Part shown: positions 24,264-36,406 of the stretch, piece by piece
Position numbering within the stretch: position 1 is the first letter of the stretch
Layout: each line of letters opens with the position of its first letter
Position numbers and translations under genes: made by a program
Notes under the pieces: generated by a model
Database searches by the model: none
Seen by the model: the letters and a program-made list of their open reading frames with translations, nothing else
Told to the model about the DNA's origin: nothing
Source of the DNA: Palaemon carinicauda
Taxonomy: Eukaryota > Arthropoda > Malacostraca > Decapoda > Palaemonidae
Assembly: GCF_036898095.1 (NCBI RefSeq)
Contig: NC_090730.1
Span: 28,537,780 to 28,601,779, forward strand
Length of the DNA stretch: 64,000 nt
Direction of reading: 5' to 3'

Positions 24264-25573
24264 TTAACCCTAGAACACTGCTGTGAGTAATTTTTTACCC
24301 AACACCCATGTGTTTCATGTAGGCATGGTCACATGAGTGGAGGCAGCCAAGTGGGTCTTTATGTAGCTTCATTTGGCTGTTAGCTCTCATGCTTTAAGGT
24401 AGTGTTTCCGCGTTCACGCCGTCATGGGGCCTTGTATGTTGTGTTTCGGGTACATTTTACCCCATAACCGTGATAACATACAAACTCGAGGACATTATGA
24501 ATAAGTCTGGTATGTCAGAAGTAAGTTCTTTGTTGCCAAGTGAAATTAAAAATGAAGATGATAATATTGAAAGTGAGATTTTGGATGACTGATACTGACA
24601 GAGATTATGAGCAACCGTCTGAATCTGATGATGTCGGTGATGAGTTCGATGAAATGGAGTTACGGAGTACAGTAGTGCGTGCAAGAGACAAAGACGTTCA
24701 TTAACGCCTCAAAAGCTATGTAGTGTCCAGCATGTAGCCCTGCCACACCACCCTCCCACCAGTGACCCACAACTCCAAAACCCTTCCCTGCCTTCTCCCT
24801 CTGCTAGCCTGGCTGTGACAGCTGTTGCTATGGGATTTAAAAGGCTCTGGGGTGTGGCTGATCAACATGCTGCAAAACCAGTCCTTCCTGCTGTCTGTGA
24901 TGTCTCTTTGGCTGCCCGTGTTCTCTTTTGCTGGTGGCCATGCTGTCTCTGCTGCTGGCCATGCTGTCTCTTCTGTTGCCTGTGCTGTCTCTCCTGCTGC
25001 CTGTTTTATAATGATTCTCTTTTTGTAAACAAATATATTTGTTTTTTTATTTCTCAAATGTTGTTGGACTCTCAGGACAGAAGAGTAGTAATTTATGGTC
25101 ATTCTATGTTCTTAGCCAGTGATCAGAAAATGTAAAGAATTTTTTAATTGCAATTAGGTTATTTTTTCACTTGCAAAAGAAAACTTATTTTTGACTCTCT
25201 TATACAGTGCGTGTTGCTACCAGGAGGCTGTGCTTTTTATACCTTAGGCTCCTGACCTCGGTATGTGTGGATCATCGCTACAGACTATAGCTGTAATATT
25301 TTATTCATAGGTTTTCTGTGTACCCATGTAATAAATTTTCATATTTTTAGTCCTTTTTTTGAGTTGTCCTTAACAGATTCACTTTGCCGTAGTAACAATT
25401 TAAACACCAGGAGAAATAAAAGTATAGACATTATATTTTCTGCCAACGATTTCCAGATTAATTAGATTTTGACTACAACTACTGTAGTTTTATTGATTTT
25501 CCATAATTGGAGTAAAATTTACCCCAAAACCGTGTTCCTGTAGGTATTATTAACGACCGTGTTTAAGGGTTAA
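24264..25573 (+). mobile_element. piggyBac-like transposon, internally deleted
   Basis: Flanked by TTAA on both sides. The ends are imperfect inverted repeats, TTAACCCTAGAACACTGCTG at 24264 and the rc of ACGACCGTGTTTAAGGGTTAA at 25573. Both have further subterminal similarity (a TTTTACCC block mirrored by GGGGTAAA). The TTAA target and TTAACCCT tips are the hallmark of piggyBac. Inside, on the plus strand, only an acidic transposase N-terminus remains (24497-24690). The middle, with its catalytic Asp residues, is replaced by low-complexity CTG/GCC-type repeats (24880-25010). Confidence 0.75.
24497..24703 (+). pseudogene. piggyBac-like transposase, acidic N-terminus only
   Basis: Reads MNKSGMSEVSSLLPSEIKNE and then an acidic stretch to EILDD, where a one-base shift leads on to SDTDRDYEQPSESDD and then GDEFDEMEL. 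An acidic Ser/Asp/Glu-rich N-terminus directly after the 5' end is typical of piggyBac transposases. No DDE catalytic part or C-terminal Cys-rich finger follows. Confidence 0.5.
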
Positions 25574-27765
25574 GATCTTGGGAGTCACGGGAAAAAGCTT
25601 CTTAAGCAAACAAGTCTACTTATTTCTTTGTTTCCCTACCCTATTTTATTTACTCTTTCCTAATATGTTTTATTCACATACATTTTCTTTTATCAGTCTT
25701 TGTATTAATGGTTAAAGTAAATTCAGTAAAAAATACACGCATTATATGTAGCATCTTTCAACACTTTTATCTTTTAAAGTTAAATGTAACATCTGAAATC
25801 TTTTCCCCTTTTTCCACTCTTATTATTTTCCTTTTGGTTTCCATTGTCTTCTATGTCTTAGCAGCACAAGATTATCACTACCTTTGCGCTTACTATTAAA
25901 GCATATTGGTTAGAAATAGCATAAGATTACTACACAGGAATAACGCAAGGCAATATGTTAACAAAATCTTGTTGAGAAACACCATGTGACCATGACCTAT
26001 ATAAACAAAATCTTGTTGAGAAACACCATGTGACCATGACCTATATAAACTAGTGTGGGGTAACATTCAGTATGCCACAAAATGCCAGATATGCAAATTA
26101 ACATACTGCTCAGCAGTGCAATTTGAAATTCAACAAGAAAATATTATCTTTTAGGTATCTTAATTCATTGATGATTATTTTTGGACGTGTTCATGCTAGA
26201 AATAGGAATGAATGTTAAACGATTGTGACGCAGTTCTGGTAAGCCCCCCTGCTCCCATCGGTTGCCTTGATGACTGCTGAGGTAGCAGCAGTAGGGGATT
26301 CATCATATGAAACTTCCTTTGTGGTAGATAATGGGGGAGGGTGGGCTGTGGCACCCTATCAGTACCAACCAAACTCGGATGAATCCCTCGTCAGGCTAGG
26401 AGGAGCGAAGAGAAGAAAAGTCCCCTTTTGTTCCTTTTTTTTTTCTGTTGGCTACCCCCCAAAATTGGGTAAATAGGTAGATAGTAGTCACATCTCGATA
26501 CCAGATCTTTAGTTGAACGTTTGTATGTAGGAAACTGATTGTATCAGGAATGTAAATAAAATGTTAAAATTCTTTCAGTTACATACATGAAAGCAGCTTC
26601 ACTATCCATTCTCTTTGCCTAATACAAGTACACACAACACACTTTTGTATTATAGGACCAAGACTTGAAATTACAAGAATAACATATCCAGTACAATTTT
26701 GTATTATACTGTATAACCAGGACTTGAAATTACAAGAAAAAGATAGGAGGCTCCTTACCTAAGATTTAGTTACAATACCATTATGTTAAGAGTAAATGGA
26801 ATACTAAAATTAATAAAAATTTCATTTAATTCACATATGTATATAAAACTATAGGATACTTTACTGCTTAAATTGAATTAAAAACATGGATCTTTTCATC
26901 TTACAAAAAAATGAGACATAATTATGGCGAAAAGGCATAATGTTAGTCAATATTAATCAATAAAACTATATCAATACTTCAGACTAAACACATACAGTAG
27001 TTTATTGGTTTGCAACAATAAATAAACCAATCCACCAATAGAATTGTTTATAAGCTTTGAAACTAATCACTCTTGTACTTGAAAAACTTCAACAGAAAAT
27101 ATAATAAACTAACAACCAACTATATAACAAAAATTAAATGATTCAGTTTCATTAATAAAAAAAAAATGTTGCCTCAGAAATACAGTAAATTATGAGAAAT
27201 CAAGCTAATGTATCAAATAGAAAAAAAAAAACAAGAAAGTTTATACAAACTTGAACTATTTTAAACCAAAATTTAAAAATTTAGTATTAAACATAAATAA
27301 TTCAATTTTCTCTAACAAAGCTTCAGTGTTATACAGTAAATCCCCTAAAACATTCAACTGATAAACTTTCAAGAGATAAAAACCTGTGTGCATTAAATAT
27401 AAAGTGGTTTGCATTTTATTATGGTCAAATAGCTGTATGAATTCATAATACATATGTAGGAGAGATCACTAGCATTAGAAACCCCCAGTTGATTAACACA
27501 ATAGAGATTAGGTGGTTACAAGTCATGAACTGGATACCCAAGCTAAACATATTAGACTAAGACCTTTTCAAATTAAAAACCCACTCTTGGAATACATCTC
27601 ATTCATATGTAAAGGGCTTACTGCATAAACATTCTCCTTGATTATGGTTATTTAATAAAAACCTAGGCAAATTATTGTGAGAAAACAAGGCTTTGTTAAA
27701 TGCATACTTAAAAGATAACATTACATTAAAATATTTTTTTAAAATAGATATAAAATGGAACTTAC
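25574..27765. other. ZFYVE1 intron, no further gene
   Basis: Contains a 44-bp tandem duplication at 25961-26049 and a G-rich block (26240-26475, including GGTAGCAGCAGTAGGGGATT) that looks like a repeat fragment. The rest is AT-rich and featureless. Confidence 0.5.
25961..26049. repeat. 44-bp perfect tandem duplication
   Basis: AACAAAATCTTGTTGAGAAA through CATGACCTATAT occurs twice back to back with no visible differences, so the duplication is recent. Confidence 0.9.
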
Positions 27766-27861
27766 CTATTGGGTATTTAGCTACAGATGCCAATGTTCCC
27801 GATATCACTTCACTAACCTGGCGAACTCTCACTGTACGTTCATCACCACTGAAGTTAGGTG
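27766..27861 (-). CDS. ZFYVE1: ZFYVE1 exon between the two FYVE domains
   Basis: 96-base exon with acceptor CTTATCCACAG and donor GTAAGTTCC, phase 1 in and out. It encodes APNFSGDERTVRVRQVSEVI and then SGTLASVAKYPI, a Val/Ser-rich linker helix. ZFYVE1 family members have a short helical linker of this type between the two fingers, ending just before a Lys-Asp segment that leads into the second finger. The neighbouring exon phases fit exactly. Confidence 0.85.
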
Positions 27862-28703
27862 CTGTGGATAAGACAAAATACATTTTTAAATTATATAAGA
27901 AACTGACACTATACTGTACAAGAAAACAGTAAAACCTGTGCAAACTTGAGGTTTCAAAAGAGGATACAAATTAGGATATACCTATACTTTTTCATTGGAA
28001 ATTTCCTGTGATATGAATTTGTATGAAGAAAATATTGATAGAATTTCAAGGGAAATTGACAGAATTTTTCATTAGCAAAATGTAAATAAACTGGGTATTA
28101 CACCATTAAGGGGGATTGCTATCTTTTGTAATAATTTTGAATAGCCTATCGACACATTGGAGGTTGAGTTATTAATATTCCTTGAACTAGCTGCTGCTAC
28201 TGTCATTCATCAGCATATATCATTATTATTATTAAATACTGTAGTTTAACCAGACAACTAAGTTACCATTCATGACAATCACAGGGCTTGCCCAAAGGAT
28301 TTGCACTCTAACATGTTAGGCCCTATTTGCAATATCCCAACATTACAATTTGACTAAAACAGCTTGACATTGTTTTCGGGGATTTATTTACACACTCAAT
28401 ACTTGCTGTAGGTTGAGGATTCGACAGTTACATAAAATATTTTCAACAGTAAGGGATGTCCTGCATTTTGAAAATGAGCCGGGTTACTTATTCATCAAAT
28501 AACCATGGGTCAAGTAGATTAGATCAATTCAAATATAAGATAAAATCACAGTACATACTGTACTGTACTTCAATGAGGAATTCTCTTTGGAATAACAAAA
28601 TTTAACTTGTTTAATTATTTTCAATTTATTTGATTCATTATTCAACAATACCAGCCATTTATCAATGGGATGGGTTTTGAAGGGTAAAAATCATTGACAA
28701 AAA

Positions 28704-29010
28704 TAACAAATTTGGAAATAATTTGTATTTTTCATAACATACAAACCTGAAGCTATTTATTAGGGTATCACTTTCGGCAACGCTGAAAACCAGCCAAGAC
28801 AATTTTAGTGAGAGATAATTACCCCATCCGCGTTAGCTGGAGGGGGTTGGGGTAGACTAGCTACCCTGCTCACTCACACCTGTCGGTTGAGTAACCACTT
28901 TTGCTTTCTGGCAGGACTTCTAGGGGGACAGGGTGGCGGGCCAATTTGTATAAATAGCTTCAGGTTTGTATGTTAAGAAAAATACAAATTATTTCCAAAT
29001 TTGTTATTTG
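28704..29010. repeat. DIRS copy 2 hairpin-type terminal repeat
   Basis: AACAAATTTGGAAATAATTT at 28704 and the rc at about 28990-29010 are perfect inverted arms. The arms extend through CATAACATACAAACCTGAAGC for about 55 bp, with a loop of about 200 bp that carries the terminal-repeat body shared with 36215-36380. Confidence 0.9.
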
Positions 29011-29035
29011 TTCCGACACAGATACAAACCTTCGC
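28997..29035. repeat. Internal complementary region of DIRS copy 2
   Basis: TATTTGTTCCGACACAGATA and ACAAACCTTCGCC are the exact reverse complement of the outermost right tip (36375-36406: GGCGAAGG-like to GTGTCGGAACAAATA). This junction is a defining DIRS feature. Confidence 0.85.
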
Positions 29036-29512
29036 CAATAGGGTGACTTACTCTTAGGAGGGAGGAAGTCCTACCAACTGGCGTTGGTCATGACCCGGGG
29101 TCCTCTCTATTTTGATCTGTGATCGATAGTAGAGGGAACCCTACCCTCGCTAAAATCATAGTAGTTACAAGGTAACTCACTGATAGCGGCCTGCAGAAGC
29201 TTGTGTGAGAGAGACTCGTGGCTTGTCTTCACGTAAGAACTCGAGGATTCCAAGACATATCCAATACCCTCCCTCAAGAGGTATTGATGACATAACAAAG
29301 TATTCATTCATACCCAGGATGCACAAGGGAAATGATTCGTACCTGCAGAGGGGTGAGGTCAGCTATGCTTCGGTCTTGCGGAGCTATTTCCCCAGGGGGG
29401 GAGAAGGAGAAAGAAAGAAGTGAGCCGGACATTCTTTTCTTTCACCCTAGACTAACCCGGGTAACCTCAGTCCTCAAACCTCTGCTACTTGTCCATCAAG
29501 GAGCCTGAGGCA

Positions 29513-30698
29513 TTAGATCACTTGTTGTGCGGCCACCATAGGACCAATAGAGAAGGTTTCCATGTTCCTGTGGGTTACGTCTTTCAGGTAGTGGGCTGTG
29601 AAGGTCGTCTGATGCTTCCACACGCCTACTTGCAATACCTGTGCCACAGAAAAAATTTTCTTGAACGCCAGAGACGTTGCAATGCCTCTGACGTCATGAG
29701 CTCTGGGTCGGTTGGACAGAGGAGGATCTGGATATAGAGCATATTCGATTACTTTCCTTATCCAGGAGGAAATAGTATTCCTCGTGACCCTCCTCTTGAC
29801 CTTCCCGGGCTGACAAAAAGTGCTCGTACACGGGGGCGAGCTTTTGCTGTTCTTTTTAAGTAACACCTCAGACTCCTCACTGGACTATGTCCAGTTGGTC
29901 TGGATCTTCGGTTACAGAATGAAGACGCTCTATCCGAAATGGGCTGACCCTGGAGTCCGGCACACCCGGATTTTGAGTCTTAGCTATAAACTCAGGGACG
30001 AAGTTGAGGATTACTTCCCCCCATCTCCTAGAGTGGGAGACATCAGCAGATAGACCATGAAGTTCGCTGACTCTCTTTGTCGAAGCCAAAGCGAGCAGAA
30101 ACACCGTCTTCCACGTGAGGTGGCGATCTGAGGCCTGGCGTAGTGGTTCATAGGGGAAGCCCTTAAGAGACCTGAGGACCCGAACCACGTTCCAAGGGGG
30201 AGGTCTTAGCTCTGTATGGGGGCAAGTAAGCTCCTAACTGCGTATGAGCAAAGAAAGTTCCAACGAGGAGGAAATATCGACTCCTTTCAGTCTAAAGGCA
30301 AGACTCAAGGCTGAGCGGTAGCCTTTGACTGCCGAGACCGAGAGAAGCTTTTCTTCCCGAAGGTATACAAGAAACTCCGCTATGGTTGGAACAGAGGCAT
30401 CGAAGGGAGAGATACCCCTTCCACCACACCAACCACAGAAAACTGACCACTTCGCCTGGTAGACTGCCTCTGTGGATCTCCTGAGGTGTCCAGCCATTCT
30501 TTTCGCAACCGGTTGCGAAAAGCCTCTCTGTGTGAGGAGGTGCTGGATAGTCTCCAGGCGTGAAGTCAAAGCGAGGCTATGGCTCTGTGAAATATGTTGG
30601 CATGTGGTTGTTTGAGGAGGTCGTGTTGTGGAGGAAGCTCCCTCGGGATCTCCGTGAGGAGATACAGAAGGTCCAGGAACCATTCTGCGTGATGCCAT
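29513..30698 (-). pseudogene. DIRS tyrosine recombinase (copy 2)
   Basis: The N-terminal part (30698-30234) has RLETIQHLLTQRGFS, VYQAKWSVFCGWC and AEFLVYLREEK. The catalytic part (30188-29877) has VFLLALASTKRVSELHGLS with the first catalytic Arg. The C-terminal part (29866-29513) has AHDVRGIATSLAFKK (H-x-x-R) and FTAHYLKDVTH, whose Tyr is the likely nucleophile. All catalytic motifs are present but are split by an in-frame stop near 30234 and a frameshift near 29870. In intact elements this enzyme integrates the circular DNA form. Confidence 0.85.
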
Positions 30699-32535
30699 AC
30701 TGGAGCTATGAGGGTCATTTGCAAGTTGTTGCTTGCTCGTACCTGGTTAAGGATTTTTCTCATCAGACAGAACGGGGGAAACGAGTAAGCGTCCAGGTTT
30801 ATCCACCGTTGTTGAAAAGCATCATGCCAAAGAGCTTGGGGATCCGGGACTGGAGAGCAGTACAATGGAAGCCTGAAATTCAGGGCCGTTGCAAACAGAT
30901 CCACCGTCGGGGAACCCCACAAAGTCAGGACTTTGTTGGCTATCAGAGGATTCAAAGACCACTCGGTGCCAACTATCTGAATCGATCTGCTTAGCTTGTC
31001 TGCTAGTACATTCCGCTTGCCCGGAATGAAGCGAGCTGATAGTCACCGAGTTGTCTTCTGCCCATCTGAGTATCTCTACTGCAAGATGGCACAGCTGCTG
31101 CAAAAAGGTACCGCCCTGTTTGCTTAGATAAGCTACTACCGTGGTGTTGTCACTCATCAGCACCACAGAGTGCCCCGCCAGGACCTGGTGGAACTCTTTG
31201 AGGGCCAGAAAGGCTGCCCTCGTCTCTAAGAGATTTATGTGCTGGTACCTTCCTGATTCGGACCATTAGCCGGAGATGTAATGGTGCAGTACGTGAGCCT
31301 CCACCCTTCTTTTGATGCCTCCGAAAACAGCATCAATTCCAGGGGAGAGATCAGAAGATCGACCCCTTTGCAGAGGTTCGGCTCCGCCAGCCACCACCTG
31401 AGGTCCAACTGTTCCTCTAGCCCTATGCGGACTAGGTGATCCCAGGAATCGGAGTGCTGTTTCCATTAGGATTTTAGTCGCCACTGGAGGGATCTCATCC
31501 TCAGGCGACTGTTGGGGACCAGTCGAGTCAGGGAAGAGAGGTGACCGAGAAGGCGAAGCCAATTCTGCGCCGGGAACTCTTCCCGACTGAGGAAGACCTG
31601 TGCTATCTCCCTCAGTCTCTGGATTCTTTCGTCTGATGGAAACACTTTGTGCCTTAGGGTGTCTAATCGCATGCCTAGGTATATCAGTTCTTAAGAGGGG
31701 AGCAGTTGAGACTTCTCGAGGTTTACCACGATCCCCAGATCCTGGCAAAACCTTAGAAGCTCGTTTCAGTGGCGGAGAAGGGCCGCCTCTGAGTCTGCCA
31801 GAATCAGCCAGTTGTCCAAGTATCTTAGGAGACGAATGCCGACTCTGTGAGCCCAAGATGATACTAGGGCGAATACTCTCGTGAATACCTGGGGTGCAGT
31901 GGAAAGACCAAAACACAGCACCCTGAACTGGTAATGCTTCCGATTGAACATGAATCTCAGATACTTCCTGGAAGACGGATGAATTGGGATCTGGAAGTAT
32001 GCGTCCTTCAGATCTAGAGTGCACATGAAGTCCAGAAGTCTTATCGCTTGTCTAACTGTGTCGGCCGTCTCCATCCTGAAAGGTGTCTGTTCGACAAACC
32101 TGTTCATGGCCGAGAGATCGATGACTGGTCTCCAGCCTCCAGACGCCTTTTTCACAAGAAAGAGACGACTGTAGAAGCCTGGGGACTCATTGAGGACCTC
32201 CTGGAGAGCGTCCTTCTCCAACATGGACTGGACTTCTGCCCTGAGGGCAAACTCCTGTGTGGATCCCTTCGTACAGGAGTTCAATGGAATCGGCACTCGA
32301 GTCAGTGGAGGGAGGGAGAGAGCGTGAACGGGATACGATACCCTGAACGAATCACCTCGACCGTCCAGGGTTCGGCCCCGTGGTAAAGCCACCTCTGCCA
32401 GCGGCTTTGCAGGTATCCCCCCACAAGTGGACAAATGGGAGGATTGCCTGCCTTATTGGGACCGGCCTCGGCCAGATCACTCCTTACTCTTTCCCCCACG
32501 GAAGGACTTTTTGCTGTGAAAGGCCTGCTTTGCAC
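30566..32535 (-). pseudogene. DIRS reverse transcriptase and RNase H (copy 2)
   Basis: The RT runs 32535-31470 with frame changes. It has GGWRPVIDLSAMNRFV, TLDLKDAYFQIPIHPSSRKY, CFGLSTAPQVFTRVF and the catalytic box RYLDNWLIL at 31822-31811. A thumb-like stretch, QNWLRLLGHLSSLTRLVP, follows (31672-31466). RNase H traces include SDNTTVVAYLSKQGG (31166-30822). The C-terminal module has VDLFATALNFRLPLYCSPVP and LDAYSFPPFCLM (30955-30566), typical of DIRS ORF2. The second catalytic Asp of the usual YxDD box is Asn. Several stops and frameshifts make it a pseudogene. Confidence 0.88.
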
Positions 32536-35500
32536 CCTTTTTACCCTGCTGTTTTGGGTCTCTAGCCCTTTTCGGCTGCGGGTTCTGCTGTGTTTTCCGC
32601 TGTGGCTGAGAGGGGTAAGGTCTCGCTGTTAAGGCCTTTTGGATGAGAGAGTCCTGACTGTACTTCCTCCACCTCTCTGCCACCCGCTCGACATCCTCGG
32701 GATGGAACAAAGAATTGCCCTCGAAAGGAGCAATTCTCAGACTCGTTACTTCGGCCTAAGGGAGATGTTTATAGAGCTTTCCTATGACAGCATCCCTCCT
32801 CTTCAGGAGAGGAACTCGAGGACCCGAGTGCCGGACAAAAGGAAAGTCTCCAAAGAATTCCTGGAGGACTCCCGAGACAGGTCTTTAGACCGCATCAGTT
32901 GTCCTAAGGATCCCAACCAGAAATCCAGCCACGAAGTAGCTTGCATGGCATACTTCGCCACCTTTTAATGGGTTAGGATTTCAGAGGCCGAAAAGGAGAC
33001 AGGGAGTCCCAAGAGTTTCTCAGAGGGGGTGGCCTTCGAGAGTGCCTCTACAGAGTGGTCGAGAGACAGCGTTGGAATGGATTCTCCGAGGATCTCATAG
33101 TACCTCCTCTGAAACACATACGGAGGAGGTAAGAGCTTGAAGAACGAGTTGGAGCGGAGAGAAGAGGTGGAACCAGTTGCCTGAGACACAGCATTCTGTT
33201 TGGCACTCTTCAGCCCCTTTGATCAGGGCAAAGCTGCACTGGTCCTATGAGGTTTCTGAGTGCCATAGAACTGGTTAAGGACCGTTTCTTTTCTATCTAG
33301 AGGGGCTGCTGATGGATCTGGAAGTCCATTGATGGAACGGATGCAGGGTAGAACCTGCCAGAAGGCGTGTTCCAACTCCTTCCTCTCATCCTCTGTAAGC
33401 TTAGGGCTAGCGGCTGCAGGCAGAGCGTCGTCCTCGAGATCGCTCTGCCCTTCCTCGTCCAAGCTCTCATCCATAGGAGCCCGGCGTGGGTCAAAGTCGT
33501 CAACTGTATCGACTGGGAATAGGGGAACTACCGGGGAGGTGCTTGCTTCTGGCTGCCTGGGAGGCAGTGAGGAAGAAAGTCTGGCCGAGGATTTGGGGAT
33601 GGTGAACAAATCCTTCGGTTCCCTCCTACAAAGCCGGAGATCCTCTGTCCCCCAAGGGCCTAGAGGACTTCGTCGGCTTACGGGTGGAAGGTAAGTCCAT
33701 TGCCGTACGGGATGAATCCTGTCCGGTCGCAGGTTGTGCCTCATTAGAGACTATCTCAACCGGTAAAGAAGGGAGGGAGTCTCCATAGTAAGTAACCCTA
33801 TCCTCCTTGGGGGTTGAAGGACGAATCCTTTTCCTTTCCCCCTTTGGCCTGGCCTGAGGCATCTTGAACTGCAAGGGGCTACTCTGAGGTTCATGCCTAA
33901 TCTCCTCCAGAGGTCTTTTGCGAGGGGATGATCGTCTCCCCTTGCCTGAGGGGACCGCCTGTGCGAGAACTCCCAACCTCCTCCTAGGATCGGAGGGAGG
34001 AGAGGACCCCGGGAAGAGGAGGCGACAAGGGAATCCTAGGTATATCACCTAAGGACTGGGAGCGGGGAACAACTCCCTTCATGGCTTGGCGCATTACATT
34101 AAATAAGTTGCTAAGCCACGGGGGGGTCACGGGCTCCTGTGAAACTAGGGGGAAGGTCCTTAGGAAAGGACTGCTCCCTAGGTTTAGGAACCTGGGCAGG
34201 TTCCCTAACCCTCTTGTCCGATGGAAGCTTCCCTACAGGCAAGATAGGCACAGGCCTACCCTTAGGGATAGGATCTGGGCTCGGTTGCATAGGCTACCGT
34301 TGTCTCTGTTGAGGCCCAAGGGGCTCAAGAGACTGATTATGAGCGCCAAGATGATCGTGCGCTCTTGCACCGAACTGTTGGTAGGCGGAAGGGGCTCGCG
34401 CGGGCGCCTCTCCCGATTTCGTGCACCTTTTTCGCGCTCTTGGAGCGCACGAGGTTGTTCACGCACCTAGCGCGCATGGTGCGCAACAGGATGTTTGCGC
34501 GCATGGTGAGCACAACAGGATGTTCGCGCGCATGGCTAGCAATAGGCTGTTCGTACATATGGAGCCCCATATGATGAACCTGCATGCCATGATCGCCATT
34601 TTGTTTGCCCGCGCCAAGGCGGTCGTGCACGCCAAGGCGGTCGTGCGTGCCAAGGCGATCGTGCGCTCCGAATCGGTCGTGTGCGCCAATTTGGCCGTGC
34701 ACGCCAATTTGGCCGTGCACGCCAATTTGATCGTGTGCGCCAACTTGGTCATGCGCGCGAGAGCTCTCAGGTTGTTGAGAGAACTCACTGCTACGCTCAC
34801 CCGAAGGTTCACGATAGCTTATGTTGTGTGAGCGCGAACGATCAACACAACGAGAGTTTAAAAACTCTCTGTCATAATAAGAATGACTCTGGTCACGAGA
34901 ACACGAAAGTTCAGCGTGAACTGTGTTGCGCGAACTCGAAGGAACAACGCAACGAGAAACCGGAGTTTCTCTGTCACGAAACACCGAAGTATTAGCACGA
35001 CTAGAGTTACGAGAGCCCAAGGGTTCAGCGTAACTCAGGTTACGAGATCCCGGAGAGTAAGCGTAACGAGGAATCGAGATTCCTCTGTCACGAAATCCCA
35101 AAGGATGAGCGTGATTGATGGTACGAGAACCCAGAGGTTCAACGTCACCGTCGTTACGAGAGCCCGAGGGTTCAGCGTAAAAAAAAACCAAAGGTTTAAA
35201 GATTCAGTGTGACGGAGACCCGAAGGCCTCCTGCTGTCATGAGAACCCGCGGGATCAACATGACTAAAGTCCGAAGACTCACGATCACGCCAGCCCGAAG
35301 GGTGATCGTCACGAGACCCCGAAGAGTCAACGTGAGGAGAACCAGCAGGTTCAAAAAGACGTCTCCTCACAGCCCGAGGAGAAGAACGCCCGGAGTGGAG
35401 AGGGGTTACCCACCCCTCCACTCTACGAACCTCCGGAGAGGAACGTACAACAGACTCCGCCCGAGGGGGAGACTGAAAAAGATCGACAGATAAATCCTCC

Positions 35501-36148
35501 GCAGAGGAGGAAAGTTCACCCGAAGGAGAACTACGATTATAACAAGGTTCTCTTTCCGCCCCTGGAGGAGAACTTAAAGCGTAAGGAGATTGCCGATGCA
35601 CAGAGGCAACCTTCTCTTGCGAACGAGAGATATGTTCCCCCAAAGGGGGAAGCTCGCCTTGGAGAGAGCCCTGCCACTGCCCCTGGTGGGTTAGCTAACT
35701 CCTCGGCATTGGAACCAGACCCAAGGTCTGGCAAGGAACAGGCGCTCCCTGGAGGAAGAGAAGGAGCCAACTCACTGGGGGAGCCGTCATCCTCGTCTAT
35801 CCCCCAGGGTTGACCTGGAATCACAAGCCCTGCGCTACTGCTCGACTGTACCCCGGAAGGGCCTGGTCGAAGATTAGCTTCGGGCCGAGATTTGGGCGTA
35901 GAAGAAGCAGAAGCCCGCGATTTCTTCGATTTCGCGGAAGACCCCGAAAGTGAAGATTCGCGTTTAGACTTCTTCTTACGCGCAAACCTCTCCCACTAGG
36001 AGGCAGGCCACTCCCTACACTCGGAGCAGGTGTTGTCCCGCGAACACTGAGTTCCCCGGCAAGCCCGGCATAAAAGATGTGGGTCTGTCTCCAAGGATGA
36101 CGTGAAGGTGCCGCAGCGGCGGCCCTCAATCCCAGGACATGTCCGCAT
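32480..36148 (-). pseudogene. DIRS gag-like ORF (copy 2), heavily frameshifted
   Basis: Start chosen at MRTCPGIEGRRC (36148). Directly after it comes DPHLLCRACRGTQC then TCSECREW, a Cys cluster shared with copies 1 and 3; an in-frame TAG follows. The middle (35640-34340) is a long degenerate repeat region (SRN-EPLGSR units, then AHDRLG/VHGQIG heptads at about 34800-34620). The C-terminal half (33744-32965) holds KELEHAFWQVLPCIRSI, FFKLLPPPYVFQRRYYEIL and a basic tail (32710-32480). The length, about 1200 codons, is large because of the repeat expansion. Frame changes are numerous. Confidence 0.7.
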
Positions 36149-36205
36149 AGCGGGACAAACATACACAAAAGAAAAAGGAAAAGCAATAAAGCCAAGGCAG
36201 GTTGT

Positions 36206-36406
36206 TAACGGGAGGCCAAAAGTAAAAGTGGTTACTCAACCAACAGGTGAGAGTGAGCGGGGTAACTAGTATACCCCAACCCCCTCCCGCTAACTAGCGG
36301 ATGGGGTAATTATCCCTCACTAAAATTGTCTTGGCTGGTTTTCAGCGTTGCCAAAAGTGATACCCTAATAAATAGCGAAGGTTTGTATCTGTGTCGGAAC
36401 AAATAA
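36206..36406. repeat. DIRS copy 2 right (5') terminal repeat
   Basis: Inverse of the loop of the 28704-29010 repeat; ends GTTTGTATCTGTGTCGGAAC then AAATAA. It lacks the second hairpin arm. Confidence 0.85.

Larger units (their letters stand above)
28704..36406 (-). mobile_element. DIRS-type retrotransposon, near full length (DIRS copy 2)
   Basis: Terminal repeats in inverse orientation at 28750-28905 and 36215-36380. TATTTATTAGGGTATCACTT on the left is mirrored by GTGATACCCTAATAAATA on the right. On the minus strand the order is gag (about 36148-32480), RT (about 32535-31470), RNase H (about 31270-30980), RT/RNase H C-terminal region (30955-30570) and recombinase (30698-29513). The left end is a 300-bp hairpin followed by an internal complementary region (28997-29035). 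Many stops and frameshifts make it inactive. It lies in a 14.3-kb ZFYVE1 intron in sense orientation. No target duplication is seen, as expected. Confidence 0.9.

Noticed and set aside
24457..25135. Cys-rich small protein ORF at 24815-25135 (plus)
   Set aside because: The Cys/Leu run results from CTG/TGC-type low-complexity repeats in the deleted middle of the piggyBac-like element.
34081..35493. Plus-strand ORFs rich in Thr/Arg and His/Ala opposite DIRS copy 2 gag
   Set aside because: Mirror images of the repeated gag units; RT, RNase H and recombinase of the element are all on the minus strand.
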